A DNA stretch of 61,195 nucleotides from NCBI GenBank assembly GCA_039815145.1, contig JBCBZW010000021.1, positions 1 through 61,195 of the forward strand, read 5' to 3'. The notes below the pieces were generated by a model that saw nothing but the letters and a program-made list of their open reading frames with translations, was not told where the DNA came from and made no database searches. The position numbers were made by a program, and so were the translations under genes. Shown here piece by piece: positions 16,114 through 25,194 of the stretch; within the stretch, counting starts at the first letter, position 1, and every line of letters begins with the position of its first letter. Source of the stretch: Pseudomonadota bacterium. GTDB lineage: Bacteria; Pseudomonadota; Gammaproteobacteria; Steroidobacterales; JBCBZW01.

Positions 16114-18729
16114 ATGATGACGGTTCGTCAGCATAGCCCCCAGGGGGGCTCTCAGGCAACTCACGTGCCCGGTAAAACAACAGAAAAACTCGCAACTTAC
16201 AGGGCAAAGCGATCTGCCGACTCAACTCCGGAGCCCTTCGCCGGCGGGTGGCCCGTGGCGGGGGGTAACCTGTTTGTTGTGCAGCAGCATCACGCCCAGG
16301 CGCGCCACTACGATCTGCGCCTGGAGATGGCGGGCGTGCTGGTCTCCTGGGCCGTGCCCAAGGGGCCGTCGCCGAACTCCTCCACCAAGCGCTTTGCGGT
16401 GCAGACCGAGGACCACCCCCTGGAGTACGCCAACTTCGAAGGGGTGATTCCCGAAGGCAACTACGGCGCCGGCACGATGATCGTGTGGGACCAGGGGCGC
16501 TGGGAGCCGCTGGAAGATGTCGATGCTGGCTTCGAGAAGGGCAAGCTGCTTTTCAACCTCCACGGCGCCAAGCTGCACGGCCGCTGGACCCTCATCAAGA
16601 CCAAACGTGGGGAGAAGGACTGGCTGCTCATCAAGGAGCGCGATCGCCACGTTCAGGATGAGGACACGGACGAGGCCTACCCGCACGATTCGGTGCTGAG
16701 CGGACTCACGGTGGAGCAGGTGGCGGCTGGCTACGACGCCGATGCGGCGCTCGGTGCGCAGCTGGCTAAGGCGTCGGGCGCTGAGCGGCGTCGGGTCGAA
16801 CTGTCGGCGGTGAAGCCGATGCTGGCCGAGCCGGCCAAGCCCTTCAGTGACCCCGCCTGGCTGTTCGAACCGAAGCTGGATGGCTATCGGCTGCTGGCGG
16901 CGAGGGAGGGTGGCGACCAACCGGTGGTGCTGAGGTCGCGCAAGGGGAACGATCTCACCGACACGTTCCCGGAGGTCGCCTTCGCTCTCTCGCGCCTGCC
17001 CGTGACGCGATGGTTGATCGATGGCGAGGTCGTCGTGAATGACGCGCGGGGCCTGCCGTCCTTCGCCCTCATGCAACAGCGCGCCAAACGTCTGCGGCGA
17101 ACGGATGTGCGGGCGGCGAGCGTGCGCATGCCGGCGCAGTACCACGCCTTCGATCTCCCCGTGGTGGGCGACTTCGATCTGCGCTCCCTGCCCCTGCACG
17201 AGCGCAAGCAGTGGCTGGCGAAGCTCCTGCCGAGCAGCGGCCTGGTGCGCTACACGGGGCATGTGCAAGAGGCGGGGGAGGCCCTGTACGAGCAAGCGCA
17301 GCGCCTGGACCTCGAGGGCTTGATGGCCAAGCGCGCCGACTCGCCCTACGTGGAGGGGCGATCGGCGCACTGGCGCAAGCTTCCCGTGGAGCACCGGGCG
17401 GATTGTCTGGTGCTCGGCTACACGGACAGCGACGGGGCTCAGAGTGGCTTCGGCGCCCTGCTGCTCGGTCAGTATCAAGGCGATCGACTGCGCTACGTGG
17501 GGCGGGTCGGCACGGGCTTCGACGGTGCCCTGAGAGATCGGTTGGCAGCGAGGCTGCGCACGGCTGCGCCCTTGGCGAAGCTCCCCGAGGCCCTGCCTCC
17601 TGGGGCGATGGGTAGTTGGCATTGGCGCTCGAGCGATCTGATCTGTGAGGTACGTCACAAGCAGTACAGTGGCGAGGGGCGCTTGCGCCAACCGGTGTTC
17701 CTGCGCCTGCGTGAAGATAAGGAGATCCACGAGTGCCTCTACGCGGGGGCAGGGGAACCCGAGCAGTCGGCCGCCACGACGACTGACTCGGCGCCGTCGG
17801 ATGCGCCCACCGGTGCGCAGCAGCCCGCCGAGGTGCCGGTGACCAATCAGGATAAGGTCTTCTGGCCGGAGGATGGGATCACCAAGGGCCAGCTCGTCAG
17901 CTACTACGATCAGATCGCCCCTTACCTTTTACCTTATCTTCGCGATAGGCCTCTCGTGCTGACCCGCTATCCCGATGGCATCGAAGGGAAGTCCTTCTTC
18001 CAGAAAGATGCCCCCGCCTACGCACCCCCTTGGCTGCGCCGCGAAACCCTGTGGAGCCAACACGCCGAGCGCGAGATCAACTACTTCGTGGCTGAGGACG
18101 AGCAGGCCCTGCGCTGGATCATCAACTTAGGCACGATCCCCCTGCACATCTGGTCCAGCCGCCTCAGTCACCTGGCCCATCCGGACTGGAGCATCATCGA
18201 CCTCGATCCCAAGGGCGCCCCCTTTTCGGACGTGTTGAGGATCGCTCGCTTCCTGCAGGCGCTGTGTGCGGACGTGCAGCTGCCGGCCTTCGTGAAGACC
18301 ACTGGATCCACCGGCCTGCACATTTTGTTGCCCCTGGGCGGGCAGCTCGCCTACGAGCAATCGCGCACGCTGGCGGAGCTGCTGGCGCGTATCACGGTAG
18401 CCGCCTTGCCGAAAATCGCCACCATCACGCGCGCCGTGGAGCGGCGCCAGAACAAGGTGTACATCGATTATCTGCAGAACGGCCACGGCCGCCTGCTGGT
18501 CGCTCCCTACAGCGTGCGCCCCCTGCCGGGCGCCCCCGTGTCAATGCCCCTGGCCTGGCGCGAGGTCAAGGGTGGTCTCCAATCGCAGCGCTACACGGTG
18601 ACCAATGCGCTACGCCGCTTGCGCTCCCTGCGCGTCGACCCATGGGCCGATCTATTGACCGAGGCACCGGATCTGCTGGCGGTGCTGCAGCGCCTCGGCA
18701 GCCGTTGGGAGGCACACCGAGACGCTTGA
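16114..18729 (+). CDS. ligD: ATP-dependent DNA ligase D (PE-LIG-POL)
   Basis: 871-residue three-domain NHEJ enzyme. The order is 3'-phosphoesterase (about residues 40-200, HHAQARHYDLRLE), ligase (about 225-540, adenylated Lys254 in EPKLDGYRL) and primase/polymerase (about 580-860, metal-binding Asp696 and Asp698 in IIDLDPKG). This is the Pseudomonas-type order and differs from mycobacterial POL-PE-LIG. All three active sites look intact. A low-complexity Thr/Ala/Pro linker separates LIG and POL. Neither the ATG pair at 16114 nor the in-frame GTG at 16165 has a convincing ribosome site; family alignment (TYRAKRSADSTPEPF near the start) allows either. Confidence 0.95.
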   Translation: MMTVRQHSPQGGSQATHVPGKTTEKLATYRAKRSADSTPEPFAGGWPVAGGNLFVVQQHHAQARHYDLRLEMAGVLVSWAVPKGPSPNSSTKRFAVQTEDHPLEYANFEGVIPEGNYGAGTMIVWDQGRWEPLEDVDAGFEKGKLLFNLHGAKLHGRWTLIKTKRGEKDWLLIKERDRHVQDEDTDEAYPHDSVLSGLTVEQVAAGYDADAALGAQLAKASGAERRRVELSAVKPMLAEPAKPFSDPAWLFEPKLDGYRLLAAREGGDQPVVLRSRKGNDLTDTFPEVAFALSRLPVTRWLIDGEVVVNDARGLPSFALMQQRAKRLRRTDVRAASVRMPAQYHAFDLPVVGDFDLRSLPLHERKQWLAKLLPSSGLVRYTGHVQEAGEALYEQAQRLDLEGLMAKRADSPYVEGRSAHWRKLPVEHRADCLVLGYTDSDGAQSGFGALLLGQYQGDRLRYVGRVGTGFDGALRDRLAARLRTAAPLAKLPEALPPGAMGSWHWRSSDLICEVRHKQYSGEGRLRQPVFLRLREDKEIHECLYAGAGEPEQSAATTTDSAPSDAPTGAQQPAEVPVTNQDKVFWPEDGITKGQLVSYYDQIAPYLLPYLRDRPLVLTRYPDGIEGKSFFQKDAPAYAPPWLRRETLWSQHAEREINYFVAEDEQALRWIINLGTIPLHIWSSRLSHLAHPDWSIIDLDPKGAPFSDVLRIARFLQALCADVQLPAFVKTTGSTGLHILLPLGGQLAYEQSRTLAELLARITVAALPKIATITRAVERRQNKVYIDYLQNGHGRLLVAPYSVRPLPGAPVSMPLAWREVKGGLQSQRYTVTNALRRLRSLRVDPWADLLTEAPDLLAVLQRLGSRWEAHRDA

Positions 18730-18780
18730 GGGGCGTGGGGCTCGGCGCAGCCACCTTGTGATACTCTGAAGGGAGTTTTC

Positions 18781-19347
18781 GTGCGCGTTCACCTCATGCC
18801 CTGGCGATCACCCCTCCTGCTCATCTGCGCCCTTGCGCTGCTCACCGCTTGCTCCAGCACCACCTCCGTGGTCATGGTCGATCGCATTCGGCCGGGCAAC
18901 GGCTACGCACTGATCGTCGTGCACACCAACTGGGAGGCGTACGAGATCGGTTTCGAGCGGCTCCAGCTCTACTACGCGCCGAGGGGCGATGGCGCGTCGG
19001 GCAAGGTGAGGGTCAGGCGAAGCGGCGAGTTGGAGCTGGTCGAACTGCCGGCGGGTGACTATCAATGGCGCGAGGTGCGCCTGGGCCTGCACAGCGTTCC
19101 CCTTTCCCGCGATAGCGGATTCCGCGTCCGCGAGGGCGCCATCACCTATCTGGGCGATCTCGAAGCCGCCTACGATCGCGACACGCGAAAGCTGATCAGC
19201 CTCGAGGTGCGCGATGGCGCCGACGTCGCGCGGGAGCGCTTCCGCGAGGCCAACACGCCGCTGCTCGAGCGCTATCCCCTGTACACCGATCAGATCATGG
19301 TGCTCACCCCGGAGCCGGCGCTGCGCGACCCTCGCGATCAGCCTTGA
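18781..19347 (+). CDS. Putative lipoprotein at the head of the Pot-like operon
   Basis: 188-residue protein of unknown function. A lipoprotein signal (SPLLLICALALLTAC) with lipobox LTAC predicts lipidation at about Cys21. The mature part has mixed beta-type segments and no recognised domain. The start is GTG with AAGGGAG upstream. It ends 24 bases before the PotA-like gene, so it is probably co-transcribed. It does not resemble PotD or another substrate-binding protein, being about half their length. An auxiliary role for the transporter is only a guess. Confidence 0.65.
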   Translation: MRVHLMPWRSPLLLICALALLTACSSTTSVVMVDRIRPGNGYALIVVHTNWEAYEIGFERLQLYYAPRGDGASGKVRVRRSGELELVELPAGDYQWREVRLGLHSVPLSRDSGFRVREGAITYLGDLEAAYDRDTRKLISLEVRDGADVARERFREANTPLLERYPLYTDQIMVLTPEPALRDPRDQP

Positions 19348-19371
19348 TCTTCCCCACTCGCAGGTAGACCC

Positions 19372-20490
19372 ATGAGCGCAGCGCCACCACCAGTGCTTCG
19401 TGTGGAGGGCTTGCGCAGGATGCGCCAGGAGGAGCAGGCGGCGATCGACGGTGTCGATCTGCAGATCTCGCCCGGCGAGGCCTTTTGCCTGCTCGGTCAG
19501 TCGGGCAGCGGCGCCCGCACCATGCTCCACGCCTTGGGGGGCTTGGTTCAGGTGGATGAAGGGCGTATCGAACTCGACGGCGAGGACATCACGGCTGCGC
19601 CGGCCCATCGCCGGCAGCTGAACACGGTGTTTCGGTCGAACGCCTTGTTCCCCCACCTGAGCGTGGCCGGGAACATCCGCTTCGGGCTGCAGCGCGAGGG
19701 CCTTGGTAAGGCGCAGATGCGCGAACGGCTGGATGAGATGCTGGCGCTGCTGCAACTCGAAGCGCAAGCGACCCTCAAACCACAGGCACTCACGAGCGAG
19801 CAACAACGCCGCGTCGCCCTCGCGCGCTGCCTGGCGAAGCGACCGCGTTTGTTGCTCCTGGAGGAACCCCTCGGCGGCCTCGATCAGCAGCAGCGAGTCG
19901 ACATGCAGTTGGTCTTGCTCAGGATGCGGGCGACGCTCGATCTCACCTTCGTCATCGCGACGCGCGACTGGGAGGAAGCGATCACGATGGCCACGCGAGT
20001 GGGCGTCATGCGATCGGGACGCCTCGAGCAGGTGGGGTCACCGCGTGAGATCTACGACACTCCTCGGAATCGGTTCGTGGCTGGCCAGGTGGGGATCACC
20101 AACGCCTTCGACGGGGAGGTTACGGGGCAGCGCGATAGCGGGTTTTTGACCGTGCGCGTTGAGGGGATGGGCGATGATCTGCAGGTAAGCGGTGCCGCAC
20201 CCCTGGCGCCCGGTACCAAGGTCACGGTGATGGTCAGGCCCGAACGGCTTCGCTTTCTCACTCTCAAGGATCGGGTGGATGAGAGTTTTGTGAGCAACGC
20301 GTTCGAAGCCGAGGTCACCCAGCGCATCTTCCGCGGCGAACGCTTTTCTTATGTGGTTAGCTTTGGCGGGCGGACGCTGCAGGTGAGCATCCCCCATGGG
20401 TTCCTCGACGAGGGTGCCCCCAGCCCCGAGGTGGGTGAGCGCGTGCGCCTGGCGTTTACCCCGCCAGCCGCGTGGGTGCTCAGCGAGTGA
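19372..20490 (+). CDS. PotA-like ABC ATPase subunit with degenerate catalytic motifs
   Basis: 372-residue spermidine/putrescine-type (PotA family) ABC subunit with ABC domain (about 8-240) and C-terminal TOBE domain (about 285-370). Every nucleotide motif is altered. Walker A is GQSGSGARTM, with the lysine replaced by Ala48. The Q-loop reads VFRSNALFPH with Arg88 for Gln. The signature is LTSEQQRR for LSGGQQQR. Walker B is LLLLEEP with Glu164 for Asp. The switch reads ATRDWEEA with Arg198 for the H-loop His. The frame is open and the D-loop region and TOBE domain persist, so this is a pseudo-ATPase under constraint rather than an obvious pseudogene. It overlaps potB by four bases. Confidence 0.88.
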   Translation: MSAAPPPVLRVEGLRRMRQEEQAAIDGVDLQISPGEAFCLLGQSGSGARTMLHALGGLVQVDEGRIELDGEDITAAPAHRRQLNTVFRSNALFPHLSVAGNIRFGLQREGLGKAQMRERLDEMLALLQLEAQATLKPQALTSEQQRRVALARCLAKRPRLLLLEEPLGGLDQQQRVDMQLVLLRMRATLDLTFVIATRDWEEAITMATRVGVMRSGRLEQVGSPREIYDTPRNRFVAGQVGITNAFDGEVTGQRDSGFLTVRVEGMGDDLQVSGAAPLAPGTKVTVMVRPERLRFLTLKDRVDESFVSNAFEAEVTQRIFRGERFSYVVSFGGRTLQVSIPHGFLDEGAPSPEVGERVRLAFTPPAAWVLSE

Positions 20491-21401
20491 ATCGAGCGGT
20501 GGCCAGCGGACTGCGCATCTCCACGACCGCAGGTCCTGGCACCCGTAGGTGGCGAGGTGTGGTGATCCTCCTGCCGATGCTCTGGCTGATTGGCGTGGTC
20601 GTATTGCCGATGCTCGTGCTATTGAAGGTGGCACTGGCGCAGGCGCCCGCAGCCGACGGCGTAGTGAACGTGTTCTCGTGGCAGGTCTCCCTGGAGCACC
20701 TGCGGCAGCTGGCTGAGGATGCCCGCTACTCGTCGGCATATATCAACTCGCTTCGGATGGCTTCGCTCACCACCATCGCCTGTCTGCTGCTCGGTGTGCC
20801 GTTGGCGCTCGCGATTGCGCGCAGCCCTCGGCGCTGGCGGGGGCTGTTGCTGTTCGCTGCGGTGTTGCCGTTCTTCACATCCTTCCTGCTGCGCGCCTAC
20901 GCTTGGATGGGGTTTGTGGGAAGCGCGGGTCCGCTCGACGTCGCCCTGCGGGTCTTCGGCGTGGACGCCGGGATCCTCGCCGTGCTCGGTTCGCCACCAG
21001 TGATCCTGCTCGGCATGGTCTACACCTATCTGCCGATGATGGTGGTGCCCGTGTACGTGAATCTGGTACGCCAGGACGTGCGCTTGCTTGAGGCGGCTCG
21101 CGATCTCGGCGCCTCCGAGCTACATAGCGTTGTCTCCATCACCCTGCCCCTGGCCCTGCCCGGCATGCTCGCTGGGTGCATGTTGGTGTTCGGTCCGGCC
21201 GTTGGGGAGTTCATCGTTCCGGTGCTGTTGGCCGGGGCCGAGGCGCCGATGGTCGGCGTGGTGATCTGGGAGGCGTTCTTCACCGCCGGCGATTGGCCGG
21301 TGGCGGCCGCCTTGGCCGTCGTGCTGGGTCTGCTGCTCCTGTCACCGATGGCGCTGTTACAGGCGCGCCTCCTGCTGCCGGCCGGGGAGTCCCGCGCATG
21401 A
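20487..21401 (+). CDS. PotB-like ABC transporter permease
   Basis: Permease of about 304 residues in the spermidine/putrescine family with six predicted TM segments and the cytoplasmic coupling motif EAARDLGASELHSVVSITLPLALPG, which is intact. It pairs with the PotC-like permease to form the channel. The start is taken as the GTG at 20487, which overlaps the potA stop in a GTGA arrangement typical of translational coupling; an in-frame GTG at 20472 would add five residues. No substrate-binding PotD gene is in the window. Confidence 0.88.
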   Translation: MNRAVASGLRISTTAGPGTRRWRGVVILLPMLWLIGVVVLPMLVLLKVALAQAPAADGVVNVFSWQVSLEHLRQLAEDARYSSAYINSLRMASLTTIACLLLGVPLALAIARSPRRWRGLLLFAAVLPFFTSFLLRAYAWMGFVGSAGPLDVALRVFGVDAGILAVLGSPPVILLGMVYTYLPMMVVPVYVNLVRQDVRLLEAARDLGASELHSVVSITLPLALPGMLAGCMLVFGPAVGEFIVPVLLAGAEAPMVGVVIWEAFFTAGDWPVAAALAVVLGLLLLSPMALLQARLLLPAGESRA

Positions 21402-22198
21402 GCGCTCGGGCGCGCTGGCCGCTGTACAGCGTAGCGGCATTCACCTATGCATTGCTTTATGTGCCCCTGTTCACCTTGATCATCGGCGCGTTCAACGGCT
21501 CGCCTCAGGGCGGCGCCTGGGGTGGATTCTCCTTGCGCTGGTTCACCGCTCTGTTCGCCGATCAGCGAGTGCTCGGCGCTGCAGCTTTCAGCCTGCGCGT
21601 AGCGGCGGTGAATGCGACGTTGGCGCTCGTGCTCGGCACGCTGGCCGCGGTGGCTCTCGAGCGGATCGGGGGATTCCGGGGTCGCGCAGCCCTTGGCGGT
21701 CTGGTGGGCTTGCCGCTCGTGGTGCCGGAGGTGATCACGGGCTTGTCGTTGGTCCTGTTGTTCGTCGCCTTGGAGCAAGCCGTCGGCTGGCCGGCGCGTC
21801 GCGGGGGCGATGTGATTGCGATCGCGCATGCGACCCTTGCCACCGCCTACACCGCCGTCCTGTTGCGCGACCGACTTGCTCGCCTGGACCGCAGTCTGGA
21901 GGCGGCGGCGAGGGATCTGGGCGCCCACCCAGCTGCGGCCTTCGCCCTGGTGACGGTACCGGCCTTGGCTCCAGCGATGTTCGCGGCCTGGATCCTGGCG
22001 TTCACCCTATCCCTGGACGACTTGATGATCGCCAGCTTCGTGGCGGACGCCGACGCCCTGAGCTTGCCCATGGTAGTGTTCGCCGAGTCCCGTTCGGGGC
22101 TCAACCCGCTGGTCAATGCACTGGCTACCGTTATGATTGTGCTCGTGGCCAGCGGGCTCGCCTTGAGCGCATGGATGAGGAGTCGCCGTGCCAGCTGA
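21398..22198 (+). CDS. PotC-like ABC transporter permease
   Basis: 266-residue permease of the same family, with six TM segments and coupling motif EAAARDLGAHPAAAFALVTVPALAPA. The start ATG overlaps the potB stop (ATGA) and has GGGGAG about eight bases upstream. The SLDDLMIASF segment near the end is typical of PotC. It ends inside the start of the following sulfotransferase-like gene (11-base overlap), indicating one operon from 18781 or 19372 to 22940. Confidence 0.88.
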   Translation: MSARARWPLYSVAAFTYALLYVPLFTLIIGAFNGSPQGGAWGGFSLRWFTALFADQRVLGAAAFSLRVAAVNATLALVLGTLAAVALERIGGFRGRAALGGLVGLPLVVPEVITGLSLVLLFVALEQAVGWPARRGGDVIAIAHATLATAYTAVLLRDRLARLDRSLEAAARDLGAHPAAAFALVTVPALAPAMFAAWILAFTLSLDDLMIASFVADADALSLPMVVFAESRSGLNPLVNALATVMIVLVASGLALSAWMRSRRAS

Positions 22199-22940
22199 CC
22201 CGTCAATGTCCCCGGCCGCCGTGCGCATCGCCATGTGGTCCGGGCCGCGCAACATCTCCACGGCCATGATGCGGGCCTTCGATGCGCGCGGGGATTGCGC
22301 CGTGTGCGACGAGCCGCTGTACGCGCACTACCTGCACGAGACCCGACTTGCCCATCCCGCCGCGCAGGAGGTGATCGCCTCCCAGTCGACCAACTGGCGT
22401 GAGGTGGTGGCCGAACTCCTGGGGCCTGTACCCGGCGCTAAAGCCCTGTGGTACCAAAAGCACATGAGCCATCATCTGCTCGAGGTGATCGACCGCCAGT
22501 GGATCTTGCCGTTGCGTAACGCCTTTCTGATCCGTTCGCCTCGCGCGATGCTCGCGTCCCTGGCGCGGGTGCTCGATCAACCACGGATCGAAGACACCGG
22601 CCTACCCCAACAGGTGGCGCTCTTCGAGTGGCTGACCGAGCGCACCGGGCTGATACCGCCGGTTGTAGACAGCGAAGATGTGTTGCGCGATCCGCCCGCC
22701 TTGCTGAGTGCCCTCTGCGCGCACCTTCGCGTCCCGTTCACCGAGGCGATGTTGACCTGGGCGCCCGGTCCGCGCGCGAGTGATGGCGTGTGGGCGGAGC
22801 ACTGGTACGGCTCCGTGACCAACAGTGCCGGTTTCAGCCCGTGGCAGGCGCGGGAGGTCGAGGTGCCCGAGGTGGTGGCGCCGCTGGTAGCTCCCTGCGA
22901 GGCGCTCTACGCCAAGCTCTATCGCCATCGCCTGCGCTGA
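22188..22940 (+). CDS. Sulfotransferase-like P-loop protein
   Basis: 250-residue cytoplasmic protein. The N-terminal IAMWSGPRNISTAMMRAF resembles the PAPS-binding 5' loop of sulfotransferases and of the branched-chain-aminotransferase-like sulfotransferase group. FLIRSPRAMLASLARV corresponds to the 3'-phosphate binding strand. PAPS-dependent sulfation or a related phosphoryl chemistry is likely, but the acceptor is unknown. The GTG start overlaps potC by 11 bases and has GAGGAG-like sequence upstream. Its presence in the transporter operon links it to the transported molecule, by context only. Confidence 0.7.
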   Translation: MPADPSMSPAAVRIAMWSGPRNISTAMMRAFDARGDCAVCDEPLYAHYLHETRLAHPAAQEVIASQSTNWREVVAELLGPVPGAKALWYQKHMSHHLLEVIDRQWILPLRNAFLIRSPRAMLASLARVLDQPRIEDTGLPQQVALFEWLTERTGLIPPVVDSEDVLRDPPALLSALCAHLRVPFTEAMLTWAPGPRASDGVWAEHWYGSVTNSAGFSPWQAREVEVPEVVAPLVAPCEALYAKLYRHRLR

Positions 22941-23050
22941 CCCGCGCCGTTGCCCGGCGCCTTCTCGACGGCAATCGCGGTAGACTGTCGGGCGCACGCG
23001 GGCTGACCTGTCGCTAGCCTTCGGCGCCGTCGATCACCCTGCCGAGATCC

Positions 23051-24574
23051 ATGCCGGTGAGCGCTTCCACAGACAGCCAATCCGAGATTCCTGCCATCCG
23101 GGAGGAGGAGCAGCCCGAGCGCGGCCGCCTTGGACCGATCGTGTTCCTGCTCGGTGCTTGCTTCGTGCTCGTGGCGACGCCGCTGGTGATCGCGATCTCC
23201 GTGGCCTACTTCAGTGTGGAAGGGCTGTCGGATGCTGCGGCGCGGGAGGTGGAGGACACGAGCAACATCGCTGCCTTCGCCCGTGATGTGGCGCGAGATA
23301 TTACCGAGCTGCGTCGTTTCAGTCGGCAGGCCCCGGTGGTCGCTGCCGACAAGGAGCTCTACGAGGATCTGTACTCGGCGGTGACATCGCGTCAGATCAA
23401 GATGAGCAAGACCATCCACAACCTGCTCAACCAGCCTATCGACGAGTCGCCTCGCCGGCAGCTGCACGAATTGTTGGAGATGAGTGCCGCGCTCCTGGTT
23501 GGGTTTGTGGAGCGCCCAGAGGATCCCGATCGCTTGGCTATGATCGACGAGATGCAGCGTCTGGTCGATGAGGTGATCACCTACCCCGAGACCAAGCGCC
23601 TGCAGGTCACGGCGCAGGTGCGTGAGCGCGCCCAGCGCACCCTCGATGTGCTGACCAAGCTGCTGGTGGCAGCCATTCCGACGGCGGCGCTCCTAATCGT
23701 GCTCTTCACCTTCTTGATCTCACAGTCCATGCGCGACATCACCGGTGCCATCAAGCAGCTGGGCGACAACCGCTTCGAGGACCGCATCAGCGTCAAGGGG
23801 CCTGCCGACCTGCGGGCGCTCGGCGGTGAGTTGGACGTGCTTCGAGACCGCCTGCAGCAAGCCGAGATTCAGAAGCAACGTTTCCTGCGCCACATGTCGC
23901 ACGAGCTCAAGACACCGCTCGCGAGCCTCCTGGAGGGCACGGAGCTGTTCGTCGACGGATCCCTCGGCCACTTGCCCACGGCCCAGTCCGAGGTGGCGGG
24001 TATTTTGCGCAGCAATGCGCAGGAACTGCGCCATCTCATCGAAAACTTGCTCGACTACAGCGCGTGGCAGTCCCATGGCAGCACCTTGCGCTGCACCGAG
24101 TTCGACCTACAGGTACTGTGTTCGCAGGTGCTCGACCAGTATCGACTGATGATGCGTACGCGGCGCGTGACCGTGGATCAGCGCGTCGTACCTGTCGATC
24201 TGATGGCCGATCGCGACAAGCTGCGCACGGTCCTGAGCAACTTGTTGTCAAACGCTATCAAATACACGCCGGAGAACGGCACCATCTTTTTGCGCGCCTA
24301 CCGCGCGGGCGGTCACTTGCTGTTAGATATCGCGGACTCGGGGCCCAATATTCCCGAGGCGGAGAGAGCCCACGTGTTCGAACCGTTTTACACCGGAACA
24401 CCGCCACAGCAGGCACACTTGAAGGGCAGCGGCATCGGCCTATCGCTGGTGCGCGAATACGTGAGAGCCCATGGGGGCGAGGTAAACCTGGTGGATGGAA
24501 TTTATCGCGGCGCGCACTTCCGGATACGGATGCCGGTAAAGGCGCAGTCAGGACCGGTGAGGGTATCCGCATGA
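23051..24574 (+). CDS. glrK: GlrK/QseE-like sensor histidine kinase
   Basis: 507-residue inner-membrane kinase. TM1 is at about 28-55, with a periplasmic helical region to about 190, TM2 at about 198-222, HAMP, H-box HMSHELKTPLASLLEG and a HATPase domain with LSNLLSNAIKYTPENG and KGSGIGLSLVREYVRAHGG. The G1 box reads DSGPNIPE, with Asn for the usual Gly. The order kinase, QseG-like lipoprotein, NtrC-type regulator matches the glrK-qseG-glrR locus of enterobacteria, which controls envelope-related genes. It overlaps the next gene as ATGA. Confidence 0.86.
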   Translation: MPVSASTDSQSEIPAIREEEQPERGRLGPIVFLLGACFVLVATPLVIAISVAYFSVEGLSDAAAREVEDTSNIAAFARDVARDITELRRFSRQAPVVAADKELYEDLYSAVTSRQIKMSKTIHNLLNQPIDESPRRQLHELLEMSAALLVGFVERPEDPDRLAMIDEMQRLVDEVITYPETKRLQVTAQVRERAQRTLDVLTKLLVAAIPTAALLIVLFTFLISQSMRDITGAIKQLGDNRFEDRISVKGPADLRALGGELDVLRDRLQQAEIQKQRFLRHMSHELKTPLASLLEGTELFVDGSLGHLPTAQSEVAGILRSNAQELRHLIENLLDYSAWQSHGSTLRCTEFDLQVLCSQVLDQYRLMMRTRRVTVDQRVVPVDLMADRDKLRTVLSNLLSNAIKYTPENGTIFLRAYRAGGHLLLDIADSGPNIPEAERAHVFEPFYTGTPPQQAHLKGSGIGLSLVREYVRAHGGEVNLVDGIYRGAHFRIRMPVKAQSGPVRVSA

Positions 24575-25194
24575 GCGCAGTCGCACCGCAGCGCCGGCGC
24601 GCGAATCGGCGACTCATCGGCGCAGGGATGGCGGCCCTGGTCGCCACGCTCACGCTCAGTGCTTGCGAGACCCTGGGTGACCTCGGTGGGGAGCGCATCG
24701 GCTCGGGTAGTCCCACCGTAACCGGCGAATGGTTGGAGCAGCCGCGCGCCTACGCCACGCGGATTGCCAGTGCGGAAGCGCCGAGTCGTGCGCGCGAACG
24801 CCAGCAGGCTCTGGCCGCTCTGCTGCGCGACCCGCGGGCCGATTCCGCCGTACGTGCCCAGCTGATCTACTCCGCTGCGGTGCTCGACGTGGAAGAGGCC
24901 TACCAGGCACGCGATGAGATCGCGTCAGCCCTCAGCCAAGCGCCGAGCCCCTTCGCCAAGGCCGTGCTGACGAGCCTCGATCTTTCGATCGAGCAGCGCC
25001 AGAGCGCTTACCGCGAGGCGCTGGAGCAGGAAAACCTGCGCAACGTCGAGATTCAGGAGCGGACGGAGGCGGAACTCGAGCGCGACCGCCTGGCCCGGGA
25101 GCGAGCCCGCCTCGCGCGCGCCCTGGAGGAAGCACAAGGTCGCCTCAGGGCCCTTATGTCCATCGAAGAGCAGCTCCAGAGCGACGGCACCTGA
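24571..25194 (+). CDS. qseG: QseG-like lipoprotein
   Basis: 207-residue lipoprotein. The signal peptide ends in lipobox LSAC (about residues 30-33: ATLTLSACETLGDLGG). A helical region follows, then a charged coiled coil from about residue 150 (ERTEAELERDRLARERARL). Position between the GlrK-like kinase and the GlrR-like regulator, lipidation and coiled-coil tail match QseG, an outer-membrane partner that activates the kinase. Its ATG overlaps the kinase stop by four bases. A 25-base tandem duplication spans its stop codon. Confidence 0.75.
   Translation: MSAVAPQRRRANRRLIGAGMAALVATLTLSACETLGDLGGERIGSGSPTVTGEWLEQPRAYATRIASAEAPSRARERQQALAALLRDPRADSAVRAQLIYSAAVLDVEEAYQARDEIASALSQAPSPFAKAVLTSLDLSIEQRQSAYREALEQENLRNVEIQERTEAELERDRLARERARLARALEEAQGRLRALMSIEEQLQSDGT

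Noticed and set aside
18757-18765. Extended -10 (TGTGATACT) directly upstream of the lipoprotein gene
   Set aside because: The start codon lies only about 15 bases downstream, so a transcript would lose its visible ribosome site.
19372-20490. Frameshift or sequencing error as the cause of the missing Walker A lysine in the PotA-like gene
   Set aside because: The frame is continuous and five separate motifs are altered by in-frame substitutions, which a local error would not produce.
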